64,000 nt of DNA. Source: Pedobacter sp. BMA. GTDB taxonomy: Bacteria; Bacteroidota; Bacteroidia; Sphingobacteriales; Sphingobacteriaceae. The DNA lies in the NCBI RefSeq assembly GCF_001027745.1, contig NZ_LECU01000006.1, forward strand, positions 310,001-374,000, given 5' to 3'. Position numbers and translations under genes: made by a program. Below, in pieces: positions 33,198 through 42,576 of the stretch; within the stretch, counting starts at the first letter, position 1; each line of letters starts with the position of its first letter. Below the pieces are notes generated by a model, which saw nothing but the letters and a program-made list of their open reading frames with translations, made no database searches and was not told where the DNA came from.

Positions 33198-33416
33198 TTA
33201 ACAATATCCAGTCTGTTGTGATGGAGATCCGTCATCAGGAACACAATTACAGCCAACTTGTGAAATTATGCAAGTCCCAACATTGTTCATAGTCATCTGA
33301 TCCCATTGATTATTCCTCACAACATTGCAGGTTGCCTCCACACTACAATCTGGTTTGGCTGCCCCTCCTAGAATGTTTTTCATTTCGGATTTTGAAATTT
33401 CAGTTCTGTTTCTCAT
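33198..33416 (-). CDS. Double-glycine leader peptide precursor, six-Cys core
   Basis: The 72-residue precursor has an 18-residue leader ISKSEMKNILGG ending in Gly-Gly, the cleavage signal of C39 peptidase ABC exporters. The core of 54 residues carries six cysteines (DCSVEATC, GTCI, GCNC, GYC at the C-terminus), enough for three disulfides. It resembles the Bacteroidota class of exported GG-leader natural-product peptides. The C39-ABC exporter, adaptor and a VKOR-thioredoxin fusion follow upstream on the same strand, matching a disulfide-bonded exported peptide. Antibacterial or signalling activity is inferred, not shown. A 60-codon frame overlapping its 3' end is not credited. Confidence 0.8.
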   Translation of the reverse strand: MRNRTEISKSEMKNILGGAAKPDCSVEATCNVVRNNQWDQMTMNNVGTCIISQVGCNCVPDDGSPSQQTGYC

Positions 33417-33479
33417 AATATTGATTTTAAGTTATATCGGCACTTCGTAGCCGATTTCACGTTTGTTTGTAACTGAAAA

Positions 33480-35111
33480 TTATATCGAGTTTAACACAGA
33501 TTTCAAGGTTTTTAAATCATATAAATCTGGAAGTTGATATTGATTGAAAATCAGTGTTGGTGTCGACTTAATCCCATAATTACTAATCCATTTTTGCTGT
33601 TCGTTAAGAATTTGATGGTCTAATTCGCTGATTGTTGACTGAAAACGGTTCTTCCAATTAGCCGGTTCATCTTTTCCTGTGAGATACCAGCCATCGAGAG
33701 CAATGAGTGCGTCTGCAGGCGGTGAAGTTCTAAATAAGGAAAGTAGTGATAGTGCTATCTCTACCTGGTCTTTGTTTCGCTCGTTTAATGCAAATTGTAT
33801 GCTGATTTTGATATCTGGAAAAGTCTTCATCAATTCAACTACTTCAGCATGCATTTTGGCACATGGACGGCAATAGGGATTACTGATAATAACTAAATGA
33901 TTTTCACTAGTTATATCACCAAAGGTAATTGGCATATGTTGATGTGATATTTCATAAAACCGCTCTTTTGTTAATAACATTTTGAATACCTCTGAATGAT
34001 TAGTGAATTTCCGGAGCTTTTGGTTAGTTGGTGTCAAATCGATCTTTGCTTGGATCAACGGTTTGATTATCCACCAGCATATCATCGGGGTTAAGAAAGA
34101 GATTACTAAAACAAATCCTGATGAAAAAGACAGGTTCCAGGATTGGAGTAGCAATTGCCCGGAGGCACGAGAGTAATATTGAAAGGCAAAAAATTCCATC
34201 CACAATAAGATTTGCACCGTGCAACATAAAAAACAATATGTTTTCGTTTTTAGCTGATATCCTATTGAATAAATAGTGTAAGGGATTGCTAAAACATTAA
34301 ACCAGGCAAATACATTTATAAAATGGTCATTTGATAGGAGAGAGACTGTTGAGCCCGCAAAATAAAAAAAACCAACTTCACTCCAACTTAGCCAGCTGGT
34401 TAGATTGGCGGCGCTGGATTTCAAAATTTCGTTACAGCCATTTTTTCCCTTAATATTACATAGCTGTTTGATGAAGGGGTTATCTGAATTAAATTTCTGA
34501 ATTAATAAGGCAATTGATGTGAGTAAACCTAAAGTCTTAATGAAAAAAATTAGAGCCAACTCAATGGTGTATTTCGAGGCTGCGACTTTCAAACCAAATA
34601 AAATGAGTAGTGAGATAGCTATAAAAGGAAGTAACAGTGAGCGTGCAAATTCAATGAATCTTTTGGTTTTGTAACCATCCTCGCTTATTTTTTCATTTCT
34701 TTCTTCTACAAGAAAAATTGTTCCCCCCCAACGATTCAGGAATTCTTGTTTTGACATTTCCTTTTTCGACAAGTGTTGATTGCTATAGATAATGCTTTCA
34801 TCCTTAATCTCTTCGATTAAAAGAAATTTGCCATTTCCCTCGCGAAGGTGCACGATAAAAGGCACCTCGGTGGCATAGGAAGTAAATTCACTTTGTGGTA
34901 CGTTATAGGCTGTGTTACTAACATTCCAACCATCCAGACAATCGCTTATTGATAGCAAGCTTGGGTATTCAGGATGTTCCTGTAAACAAGTTCGAACCGA
35001 AGTCCGGGTAATCCCAAACCTTTGATTTTCTATTAGTCCAATAGCTACACTTTCTAAATTACTTAAAGGTTTACGAAACATATTGCGTAGTTTTTTAAAG
35101 TTTCTCTCCAA
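33480..35111 (-). CDS. VKOR-thioredoxin fusion with degenerate C39-like N-terminus
   Basis: This 543-residue membrane protein has three parts. Residues about 15-140 look like a C39 peptidase-like domain, but the catalytic Cys motif is absent (the region reads RFGITRTSVRTCLQEHPEYPS). Residues 155-350 are a multi-helix VKOR domain with Cys218 and Cys226, a Ser in SWSEVG, and the active CxxC Cys293-Phe-Leu-Cys296. Residues 380-543 are a thioredoxin-like domain with NPYCRPC (Cys414, Cys417). Together they would pass electrons from substrate thiols to quinone and so form disulfides in exported peptides. The gene lies directly beside the six-Cys precursor and the adaptor gene. Confidence 0.88.
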   Translation of the reverse strand: MERNFKKLRNMFRKPLSNLESVAIGLIENQRFGITRTSVRTCLQEHPEYPSLLSISDCLDGWNVSNTAYNVPQSEFTSYATEVPFIVHLREGNGKFLLIEEIKDESIIYSNQHLSKKEMSKQEFLNRWGGTIFLVEERNEKISEDGYKTKRFIEFARSLLLPFIAISLLILFGLKVAASKYTIELALIFFIKTLGLLTSIALLIQKFNSDNPFIKQLCNIKGKNGCNEILKSSAANLTSWLSWSEVGFFYFAGSTVSLLSNDHFINVFAWFNVLAIPYTIYSIGYQLKTKTYCFLCCTVQILLWMEFFAFQYYSRASGQLLLQSWNLSFSSGFVLVISFLTPMICWWIIKPLIQAKIDLTPTNQKLRKFTNHSEVFKMLLTKERFYEISHQHMPITFGDITSENHLVIISNPYCRPCAKMHAEVVELMKTFPDIKISIQFALNERNKDQVEIALSLLSLFRTSPPADALIALDGWYLTGKDEPANWKNRFQSTISELDHQILNEQQKWISNYGIKSTPTLIFNQYQLPDLYDLKTLKSVLNSI

Positions 35112-35116
35112 TGCAA

Positions 35117-36400
35117 TTACCTGCTATTCATCATTTTGATAATATTTCTGAAAAAGCGCTGAAGTAAGGAGCTTTCCTCAGTGATAATTTCGGCACTTCC
35201 CTGCATTCCATTTTTAAGAATAATTCTTCTGGACAAATCTTTGTTTTCAAACCTTTCGAAACTCACTTTCGCGATGAATACGCTGTCTCGGTAAGCAACA
35301 TCCGAAACATAGCTAAGCTTGCCCTCAATCATTCCGTATTGTTCAAAAGGATAACTGTGCATTTTGACCAGCGTAGTGGCGCCACGGCGGATTTTGCCCA
35401 TGTTATATTGAGGAATTTGTACCTCACCAAAGAAATCTGTATTCCCTGGATTAACAATAAACACCTCCTGCCCGGATTGCAGGTTTTGATTTTGTTGAAC
35501 AATGCCGGCAAAACTAACCTTCCCGGCCACGGGGGCAATAAACAGGTGTTGCATTACCCAGTTATCAATTTCAGTGATACACTGGTTTAGGGCCTGGGTA
35601 AATTTCGACTGTTCTTCGTATATGGTGTGTTTTAAATCGAGTAATTCTTTCTCTTTGGCGCTATAACTGCTCATATTGTTTAATATAGCCGTTTCACTCT
35701 GTTGCAGGGGATACTTCGAAACCAGGTATTTATTCTCTTGTTGTTGAAATTCGCTTCTTGATATCACCTTGCTGCCATAAAGTTTTTGGTAAGCCTTATA
35801 CTCAGCTTCCTGATTGGCGTATTCAAGTTCCTGAATTTTCTTTTGTTTTTCAATTTGGCTACCCAGCGCTTTGATGCTGTTAAGATCTTTTTCCAGAAAT
35901 GCCATCCGCCGGAGGTAATACCCATTTTTTAATGTAGCCACAAATTGCAAGTATTGTTGGTGAAAATTCTGGTAACTACTTTGTAACTCCCCCAGGTTTA
36001 ATCCTTCGGGTACAACCATCTGTTGTGTTTCAGCATGATTAACCTTAGCTTGTAATAATTTTAGGGTATTGCTTAACTGCAATACATGGGCTGGAATAGC
36101 TGTACTTTCGAAATACCCTAAAGGCTGATTAGCCTGTACTTCATCGCCGTCTTTAACGAGTAATGCTGCAAGCTTACCACTTTGTCTGGCCAGTACTGCT
36201 TTTGGCGCATTCAATGAGTTTACCTTAACATTCACCATCACTATATCCGGATAATCGATAAAGGCAGCCATTAATACAATGCCTGCTAGTATGGCAAAGA
36301 TCAACGTAATACCCCATTTTAAAATCCACGAGGGCACAGCAGTGATAATTTCATGAATGTCTTCGCTGTGGATGTTTTCTTCAAAATCTTTCTCTTCCAT
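35117..36400 (-). CDS. HlyD family secretion adaptor
   Basis: The 427-residue protein has one N-terminal transmembrane helix (WGITLIFAILAGIVLMAAFI near 29-48). A biotinyl-lipoyl-like hairpin half follows (VLARQSGKLAALLVKDGDEVQANQPLGYFES), then about 130 residues of coiled coil (KQKKIQELEYANQEAEYKAY). The second lipoyl half and beta-barrel come last (FIAPVAGKVSFAGIVQQNQ). This is the periplasmic adaptor for the C39-ABC exporter encoded 8 bp upstream (36409). It links that exporter to an outer-membrane channel, which is not encoded here. It is 5 bp from the VKOR-fusion gene, clearly one operon. Confidence 0.92.
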   Translation of the reverse strand: MEEKDFEENIHSEDIHEIITAVPSWILKWGITLIFAILAGIVLMAAFIDYPDIVMVNVKVNSLNAPKAVLARQSGKLAALLVKDGDEVQANQPLGYFESTAIPAHVLQLSNTLKLLQAKVNHAETQQMVVPEGLNLGELQSSYQNFHQQYLQFVATLKNGYYLRRMAFLEKDLNSIKALGSQIEKQKKIQELEYANQEAEYKAYQKLYGSKVISRSEFQQQENKYLVSKYPLQQSETAILNNMSSYSAKEKELLDLKHTIYEEQSKFTQALNQCITEIDNWVMQHLFIAPVAGKVSFAGIVQQNQNLQSGQEVFIVNPGNTDFFGEVQIPQYNMGKIRRGATTLVKMHSYPFEQYGMIEGKLSYVSDVAYRDSVFIAKVSFERFENKDLSRRIILKNGMQGSAEIITEESSLLQRFFRNIIKMMNSR

Positions 36401-36408
36401 AACTTTAA

Positions 36409-38589
36409 TTAGTTTCCAAGTTCGAGCTGATTCTTCACCAATTGGTAATAAACACCCTTCTCGTCCGCGAGCTCAGTATGGGTACCTTGTTCAATGATTT
36501 TGCCTTTCTCCAAAACAACAATATTATCGGCATGCTTTACAGTACTTAAACGGTGGGCCACTACAACAACGGTTTTGCCGACTAAGAAGCGTTCAAGATT
36601 TTCCATAATCACTTTTTCATTATGTGCATCAAGGGCATTTGTAGCCTCGTCAAAGAATATGTATTCAGGGTTTTTGTAAACGGCACGGGCAATGAGGATA
36701 CGCTGTTTTTGACCCTGACTTATGCCGTTACCCTCAGCACCGATTTTGGTATTGAGCCCGAGCGGAAGGCGTTCAATAAAATCGGTGATGTTAGCTACCT
36801 CTATAGCATTTTTTAGTTTCTCGGGATTAGGGTATTCATCGCCAACGGCTATGTTTTGCGCAATGGTATCTGAAAAGATAAAACCATCCTGCATCACTAC
36901 CCCGCAAACGCTTCGCCATTGCCTGAAGCTTACCTGGCTTAACGTAGCATGGCCTACTTTGATTTCGCCTTGCTGCGCTTCGTAAAATCGGAGCAATAGT
37001 TTTAGGATGGTAGTTTTACCGCTGCCGCTCATCCCAACGATAGCAGTGGTTTTACCTGCTGGAATATCAAGATTGATATTGCTGAGCACGGCTTCACTGC
37101 CCGCACCGGGATAGGTGAAAGTAATATTTTGTAAACTTAAACTCCTGTTAGAAGGAAGTTCTTTGATCAGGGATTTTCCGGCAGGTTCCTCATCTTCCAT
37201 TTCTCTAATTTCACCAAGCCGTTCCAATGAAATTTTCGCATCCTGCAACTGCTGGATAAATCCGAGCATCTGCTCTATAGGGCTGTTAAGCTGCCCAATA
37301 ATATATTGTACCGCCATCATGGCGCCTAATGTTAATCCACCTTCGATAACCGATTTGGCAACCAGAAAGGTAATGAGTATGTTTTTACCCTCGTTGATAA
37401 AAAATGCACCCGCCTGCTGGTATTGGCCAAGGCGTAAACTGCTGATATTGAACCTGAATAAGCCTGCCTGCAATCGCTCCCATTCCCAACGCTTCTGCTG
37501 CTCACAGTTGTTGAGTTTAATTTCCTGCATGCCTGTAATCAATTGCACGATGGCACTCTGGTTTTTAGAGGATATATCAAAACGTTTGAAATCAAGATTG
37601 CGCCTCCGTTTGAGAAACAACATTACCCAAAAGCTGTACAATACGGTGCTCACCAGAAAAATAATAAAGATGGTGAGGTTGTAGTAGGCCAGCACGAAAC
37701 TGAAAATGATAAGGTTAAACAAAGAAAAAATTACATTCAGCGTAGGCCCTGTTAAAAATGATTCGATCCGTTTTTGATCATTCATACGCTGCATAATATC
37801 GCCAGTCATTTTGGTGTCGAAGAAACTAATGGGTAGTTTCATTAGTTTGATCAAAAAATCGGTAAGAATAGAAATGTTGATCCTCGTGCTGATGTGGAGC
37901 AAAATCCATGACCGGATGAAGTCTACACTCATCCGCCCAACAAATAGCATGGTTTGGGCAATTAGAATGATATAAATGAAATTGAGGTTTCGCGTATTAA
38001 TTCCGATATCGACAACCGATTGAGTAAGGAAAGGAAGAATCAGCTGAAGCAAACTTCCTACCCCCAATCCAACAAAAAGCTGTATCACCAGCGATTTATA
38101 TTGATACAAATATCTGAGAAGATAGGTGAAGGTCAACGCAGGCTGGTGATCACTCTCCTGCTCAAAAAAATCGGGACTTGGCGACAGCAGGAGCGCAATG
38201 CCCTCTCCCTGGCCATGTTTTGGGAGCCAGGATTTGCGAAACTCATTTTCGGAGTAAACAATTAAACCTTTGGCGGGGTCGGCAACATAATAGTTATTGC
38301 CCTTTACGCGATGGAGCACAACGAAATGATTCTGATTCCAATGGAGGATCATAGGAAGCTCCGTATCTTTCAGTTCCTTAAGGTAAAGCTTCAGGGCTGT
38401 AGTTCGAAAACCTATTTTTTCAGCCGCTTCACTGATGCCCAGCAGCGAAACACCCTCACGGTTGATGCCGGAAATTTCCCTGAGTTTTTGCAGGCTGAAA
38501 CCTTTGCCATAATGTTTTGCAATCATGCGCAGGCAGCTTGGCCCGCAATCCATTTGATCTGGCTGCTTATAAAAGGTGAATTTTTTCAA
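36409..38589 (-). CDS. C39 peptidase-containing ABC exporter (PCAT)
   Basis: The 726-residue protein combines three modules. An N-terminal C39 peptidase has Cys15 in QMDCGPSC, His88 in NHFVVLH and Asp104 in VADP, all intact. A six-helix ABC transmembrane domain covers about 160-440. The nucleotide-binding domain has Walker A GMSGSGKTT, signature ISQGQKQR (variant of LSGGQ), Walker B YIFFDEATNALD and an H-loop VAHRLST. It cleaves GG leaders at the inner face and exports the cores. Precursors in this cluster (33198, 40094, 40936) are the natural substrates. The inserted HlyD adaptor gene lies downstream. Confidence 0.95.
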   Translation of the reverse strand: MKKFTFYKQPDQMDCGPSCLRMIAKHYGKGFSLQKLREISGINREGVSLLGISEAAEKIGFRTTALKLYLKELKDTELPMILHWNQNHFVVLHRVKGNNYYVADPAKGLIVYSENEFRKSWLPKHGQGEGIALLLSPSPDFFEQESDHQPALTFTYLLRYLYQYKSLVIQLFVGLGVGSLLQLILPFLTQSVVDIGINTRNLNFIYIILIAQTMLFVGRMSVDFIRSWILLHISTRINISILTDFLIKLMKLPISFFDTKMTGDIMQRMNDQKRIESFLTGPTLNVIFSLFNLIIFSFVLAYYNLTIFIIFLVSTVLYSFWVMLFLKRRRNLDFKRFDISSKNQSAIVQLITGMQEIKLNNCEQQKRWEWERLQAGLFRFNISSLRLGQYQQAGAFFINEGKNILITFLVAKSVIEGGLTLGAMMAVQYIIGQLNSPIEQMLGFIQQLQDAKISLERLGEIREMEDEEPAGKSLIKELPSNRSLSLQNITFTYPGAGSEAVLSNINLDIPAGKTTAIVGMSGSGKTTILKLLLRFYEAQQGEIKVGHATLSQVSFRQWRSVCGVVMQDGFIFSDTIAQNIAVGDEYPNPEKLKNAIEVANITDFIERLPLGLNTKIGAEGNGISQGQKQRILIARAVYKNPEYIFFDEATNALDAHNEKVIMENLERFLVGKTVVVVAHRLSTVKHADNIVVLEKGKIIEQGTHTELADEKGVYYQLVKNQLELGN

Positions 38590-38639
38590 TGTGATTGGTT
38601 AGGTGATAAACGGTTAATTAGATTTCCTGAAGCTTGAAA

Positions 38640-40043
38640 CTACCAGCTTTTAAGCAATTCGAGTAATCTTTTTTCAAAAGCGGGATCATCAGGGCTAACA
38701 AAATGATCATTTAAAACTGTTCCATTTCTTTTGATGACCAGGTACCTGGGGATGGACTGAATATCGAAAAAAGACATCAGCGGAGAGTGCTGTTTATCGA
38801 GTAAACGATATTGGTATAAGTCGCCATACAGCTTATCATCTTTTAAAGCCGCGATCCATTCACCGGATTTGCTTTCCTCATCAATACTGATGCTGACAAA
38901 TTTAATGGGTTTATCCTGTAGCCTGGTTTTAATGGCTTCGAGGAATGGCGTTTGTTTGCGGCAAGGTACGCACCAGCTCGCCCACATATCAATAAATACC
39001 AGCGAATCTTTTTCATCAATGACATTTTCAAGCGATTGTGTTTTCTGAACAGGATCAATCAGCCGTACATTATTTAAAGCCCGGAATTGGTATTGACTTA
39101 AATGGTTGAGAACTTCTGAATTTGAACCACCTTTAAGTTGATTGTAGGCAGACACACGTTTGTAAGCGGCCTGGTAAGCTGGATCGGATTTTCTGGAATA
39201 GTGCTTAAGGGAAGCAATAGCAGAAGACATGACACGGTCGGCTCCAAAAAACTGCTCATTGCTGATCAGAAAGCTCAACCTTTGATCAATATTTTTCACC
39301 TCCCGTTTATCCCTGATGAGGTGATAAGAAGTAACGTAATATATCAATCCGTCTACATCAGGCGACTGTATTTGGGAGAGCGTGTTTATTTCTGTAAGGA
39401 TTTGATGTGCCTTTAGCTTTGTTTCGGCAGGCACATTTTGAAAGTTTTGTGGTGTAATGGCTTTGAGCAATGCGGTATAATAGCCAGTTGTTTTGGCAAG
39501 CTTCCAGGTATGGGCGGTAGCCGGGTTTAAAAAACCGGTACCTGAAAGGCTGTCAATACGCTTTAACTGCTTGAGGTATATTGATTTGATTGCATTGAAG
39601 TAAGCCGATAGCGCCTCTTTTCCTGTAGAAGAAGGAAGTTTTGTAGCCTGATCGTTGAACCATGAATCGATAAAGTATCGGGAGCTGTTTCCATCTTTAA
39701 CCTCAATATCAAACTGATTTTTTACCTGCAGTGAAAGCTCATCACCAGGATGAAGGTAGAGCTTGTGGTGGTAAAATACGCCATGGTCAATTAGTCCATA
39801 ACGAAACTCAATAGCTTTGCTGGCGTCCATGGTTTTAACCAGTATGGTATCATGATTTGACAGGTTTCTGAATCCGATGGTTTTATCTTCATCATAAAAT
39901 ATTGAAAACTTTTCGGCCGGCTTCAGAAAAACCCTGATTTTAATATCCCCTACCGCAACCCGTGCTTGTGCGGGTATAAAGTAGCTTACCAGTATGGTGG
40001 TAGCAGCCCCTAAAAATAGTAGTGTGGTGATCTTTAGCTTCAT
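38640..40043 (-). CDS. Exported TlpA-like thioredoxin-domain protein
   Basis: The 467-residue protein starts with a signal sequence (TTLLFLGAATTILVSYFIPAQA). A roughly 300-residue N-terminal region, unrecognised and helical, precedes a C-terminal thioredoxin fold with FIDMWASWCVPCRKQTPFLE (CVPC near 355) and SIPRYLVIKRNGTV. It is probably a periplasmic thiol-disulfide protein working with the VKOR fusion on the exported peptides. The gene lies between the exporter (50 bp away) and the precursor at 40094, in the same minus-strand set. The N-terminal half may handle the peptide substrate; this is inferred from context. Confidence 0.85.
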   Translation of the reverse strand: MKLKITTLLFLGAATTILVSYFIPAQARVAVGDIKIRVFLKPAEKFSIFYDEDKTIGFRNLSNHDTILVKTMDASKAIEFRYGLIDHGVFYHHKLYLHPGDELSLQVKNQFDIEVKDGNSSRYFIDSWFNDQATKLPSSTGKEALSAYFNAIKSIYLKQLKRIDSLSGTGFLNPATAHTWKLAKTTGYYTALLKAITPQNFQNVPAETKLKAHQILTEINTLSQIQSPDVDGLIYYVTSYHLIRDKREVKNIDQRLSFLISNEQFFGADRVMSSAIASLKHYSRKSDPAYQAAYKRVSAYNQLKGGSNSEVLNHLSQYQFRALNNVRLIDPVQKTQSLENVIDEKDSLVFIDMWASWCVPCRKQTPFLEAIKTRLQDKPIKFVSISIDEESKSGEWIAALKDDKLYGDLYQYRLLDKQHSPLMSFFDIQSIPRYLVIKRNGTVLNDHFVSPDDPAFEKRLLELLKSW

Positions 40044-40093
40044 ATTTTCAAATTAGTTTGCATGGGAATAATCATTCCCATGCATGTGATTTG

Positions 40094-40336
40094 CTATACA
40101 TATTCATGTTGCCAGCCATCAGAAGGGCAATCCCAACCTGTTCTGTTACCTGTGTAACTTGCGTGACTTGCAGCTACATCGCCGGCGTTTACGTTACCAC
40201 CTTCGTTTACATAAGCTACGATAGTTCTGGTGTCTCCATTGATTTCATAAACAATACAACCTCTGTCTGAGGTATCAGCTAAGCCACCCATCACATTTTT
40301 CATCTCAGCTTTGCTGAGTAAATTTACTTTTTTCAT
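40094..40336 (-). CDS. Double-glycine leader peptide precursor, two-Cys core
   Basis: The 80-residue precursor has the leader LLSKAEMKNVMGG with Gly-Gly at 17-18, nearly the same leader logic as the 33198 precursor (SKxEMKN...GG). The 62-residue core has two Cys (DRGCIVYE and GWDCPSDGW), enough for one disulfide, and a Gly/Asn/Ala-rich centre. The cluster of exporter, adaptor and redox genes lies downstream on the same strand, so this peptide should be the first gene of that transcript. Its core shares no visible similarity with the other two precursors. Confidence 0.78.
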   Translation of the reverse strand: MKKVNLLSKAEMKNVMGGLADTSDRGCIVYEINGDTRTIVAYVNEGGNVNAGDVAASHASYTGNRTGWDCPSDGWQHEYV

Positions 40337-40935
40337 GTTTAAAATTTAAGTTGTGATTGTAATATTGGTCAACCTTTCACGCAAGGTTGACTTAAGCGAT
40401 GACAGTAAACGCCGTCATTCGTTTCGGGAAGCGATCCGTTTGCAACCGTATGCTTCTCTAGTTATTGAAAAAATTCTTATGGTTGCAACCAGCCTAACAT
40501 CGCCCCGGATAGACGGGTATGATGTTAGCGCCAGAAACAAAATTGAGATGGTTAATAAAGTATTGTATGTATTCTTTTTGCTTATATGCCATTACGACAC
40601 TACGAAGTTTCGGCTTTTAATGTTTAAATCAAAGCCACTATAATGCCTATTACACCAAATGCCAGTTTCCTGGGACACACATGGATTTTATCGATACCAA
40701 GTGCTATAAGAATCGCCTGTAGCGGACAAAAAGCTCAGAAAAGTCGGTTTTCGTCAAGGTGCAAAGGCGGTGTATTTATGCCAACTGGTTTTTGGATCAA
40801 AAAAGACGTATTTTGTCCTTGAAATACCTGGTTTGGTGTATTATTTTTGATCATATACTTTCCAAAAGGTAGTTTTATCTATTGATTAACTTAATCTTTG
40901 GAAACATGACGAACAAGAAATTGAAAAAAACAACA
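40337..40935. promoter_or_regulatory. Divergent promoter region of the peptide cluster
   Basis: About 600 bp separate the leftward and rightward precursor genes. A hairpin CTAACATC (40494-40501) with GATGTTAG (40521-40528), enclosing a CCC/GGG inner stem, and a GGTTGCAACC palindrome (40481-40490) lie in the middle. For the rightward side, TTTG at 40832 spaced 20 nt from TACTTTCC at 40856 resembles a Bacteroidota -33/-7 pair. These are candidate sites for the LytTR regulator at 43633. A 96-codon frame (40353-40643) has no supporting features. Confidence 0.35.
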
Positions 40936-41091
40936 ATGTTTATCTTTAAAAGAAAACCTGCTTTTCATCTGAGTAAAGAGGAAATGCAAAAGATTAAAGG
41001 TGGTGGAGGCAATACCAGCGATGACATTCCACCATCTACGCTTCCGGGATGCGTTGAAGATAAACCCACGTTGGGCACCATCAGCCTTTAA
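40936..41091 (+). CDS. Double-glycine leader peptide precursor, short core
   Basis: ATG 40936 gives a 23-residue leader FHLSKEEMQKIKGG like the two other precursors; ATGs at 40882 and 40906 would give longer leaders. The core of about 28 residues is Gly/Asp/Pro/Thr-rich with a single Cys (LPGCVEDKPT). The gene starts the rightward half of the cluster, 41 bp before the S41 peptidase gene. With one Cys it could not form an internal disulfide, so it may dimerise or be a signal peptide sensed by the downstream kinase. That last idea is speculative. Confidence 0.65.
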   Translation: MFIFKRKPAFHLSKEEMQKIKGGGGNTSDDIPPSTLPGCVEDKPTLGTISL

Positions 41092-41132
41092 ATGCCTCAC
41101 GTTTTAAACCATTACAATTAAACTAACCTTCC

Positions 41133-42575
41133 TTGTCAATGCGTGCTTCACTTACATTTTCAATCCTGATCCTACTTACCATTGCCACTGCTTCAACATA
41201 CGCACAGAGTTGTAACTGTAAGGATAACCTCGAGTTTGTAATGGCAAGAATTAAAAAGAATTATGTGGGCTACAGTGATAAGGTCAATCTTCAAACGGTA
41301 AAAAGATTCGATTTTTTAACTGATAGCCTGCTCGCTGAAGCTGGCAAAGTGCCCACATATCAGTGCTTGCCAATTTTAAAAACATGGTTATCTTTTTTTA
41401 ATGACAAGCACATCAGCATTTCGTATGATGATAGCGGTTACAGCGTTGAGCAAATAAAAGACTACTACGCCAGGGAGGAAACAACCAGTTGGACAGCCTT
41501 ATCCTTTAAGGACTATCTTGACAGGGATAAGGCTGTTTTAGACAGTGTTGAAGGTGTTTGGAAGGATGAGAGTGGGGCTTATCAGATTGGTATTGTAAAA
41601 GACAGGGGCGATTTCATTGGCTTTATCATTAAGGCTGATGGAAAAAGATGGTTGCCTCAGCAGGTTAAAATGCGTATTTCTAAACTAGGTAATGTTTATG
41701 GCCTGAAGTATTTTAGGGCAATAGATCATTCGAACAACATTCTCTCCATTTATAAAAATGCTGATACATTGACTTTTACAGATGGGAAAGTTTTGTCAAG
41801 ATGGTTTAAGAACGGTCCGCCGGTTAGTGTGTCAGGAAAACAACAAGCGGGTACATCTACTGAAAAACCATCTTTTAAGATACTTGACGATAAAACTTGC
41901 CTTTTTCAGCTACCAGCGTATGCAACATTGGCCAATGTTGCAGCGGTAGATAGCATTCTTAAACAACATAAAAACGCAATTAAAAACCACCGGCATTTAA
42001 TCATAGATATTCGGAATAATTATGGTGGTTCTGTTCTGGTGTATGATAAACTGATCCCATACCTTTATACCAGGCCCATTTTAACTGAAGGTGGAAGTGT
42101 ATTGGCCACTGAAGAAAATATACGCGACTATTATAGTGCTATACCTGCAAATATTCCCGACAGCATTAAAAAAGGATTTGTCAGGAATTTAAATGTTTTA
42201 AAAGCACACCTTAACCAGCTATATCCCTTGTATCCTGTTGACACTATCAAACTCAAAGAAGTAATGGCTTATCCCAAAGAGGTATCGATAGTAGTAAACA
42301 GGAATACCGCCAGTGCCGCAGAACTTTTTATGCTCCAGGCTAAACAAAGCAGTAAGGTAAAGCTATTTGGCGAACGTTCTTCAGGGGCAATTGATTATTT
42401 GGAAGTGGTGAAAACAAAACTACCCTGCGATATATACACACTGGGATATCCTGCGTGCAAATCGTCGAGACTACCCGATTTTCCGCTGGATAATACCGGA
42501 ATACAACCAGATGTTCGAATAACTTCGGAAATAAAAGATTGGGTAGGATTTATTCAATCGTATAAGGAAAGATAA
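41133..42575 (+). CDS. S41 family (C-terminal processing-like) peptidase
   Basis: The 480-residue protein has a signal peptide (LTFSILILLTIATASTYAQS). The C-terminal half has the S41 fold: LIIDIRNNYGGSVLVYDKLI, catalytic Ser in NTASAAELFML (about 391-401), and VKLFGERSSGAIDYLE. A PDZ domain is not evident. It likely processes exported peptides or envelope proteins in the periplasm. The gene follows the short GG precursor by 41 bp and precedes the kinase gene by 1 bp, so peptide, peptidase and two-component system form one transcript. Bacteroidota often place S41 peptidases beside GG-leader peptide genes. Confidence 0.85.
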   Translation: MSMRASLTFSILILLTIATASTYAQSCNCKDNLEFVMARIKKNYVGYSDKVNLQTVKRFDFLTDSLLAEAGKVPTYQCLPILKTWLSFFNDKHISISYDDSGYSVEQIKDYYAREETTSWTALSFKDYLDRDKAVLDSVEGVWKDESGAYQIGIVKDRGDFIGFIIKADGKRWLPQQVKMRISKLGNVYGLKYFRAIDHSNNILSIYKNADTLTFTDGKVLSRWFKNGPPVSVSGKQQAGTSTEKPSFKILDDKTCLFQLPAYATLANVAAVDSILKQHKNAIKNHRHLIIDIRNNYGGSVLVYDKLIPYLYTRPILTEGGSVLATEENIRDYYSAIPANIPDSIKKGFVRNLNVLKAHLNQLYPLYPVDTIKLKEVMAYPKEVSIVVNRNTASAAELFMLQAKQSSKVKLFGERSSGAIDYLEVVKTKLPCDIYTLGYPACKSSRLPDFPLDNTGIQPDVRITSEIKDWVGFIQSYKER

Positions 42576-42576
42576 A

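Noticed and set aside
33074..33256. 60-codon ORF overlapping the six-Cys precursor
   Set aside because: Overlaps the precursor's 3' end in another frame and lacks a GG leader or coding composition.
40353..40643. 96-codon ORF in the divergent promoter region
   Set aside because: No domain pattern, overlaps the palindrome and hairpin, and low-complexity composition; probably chance.
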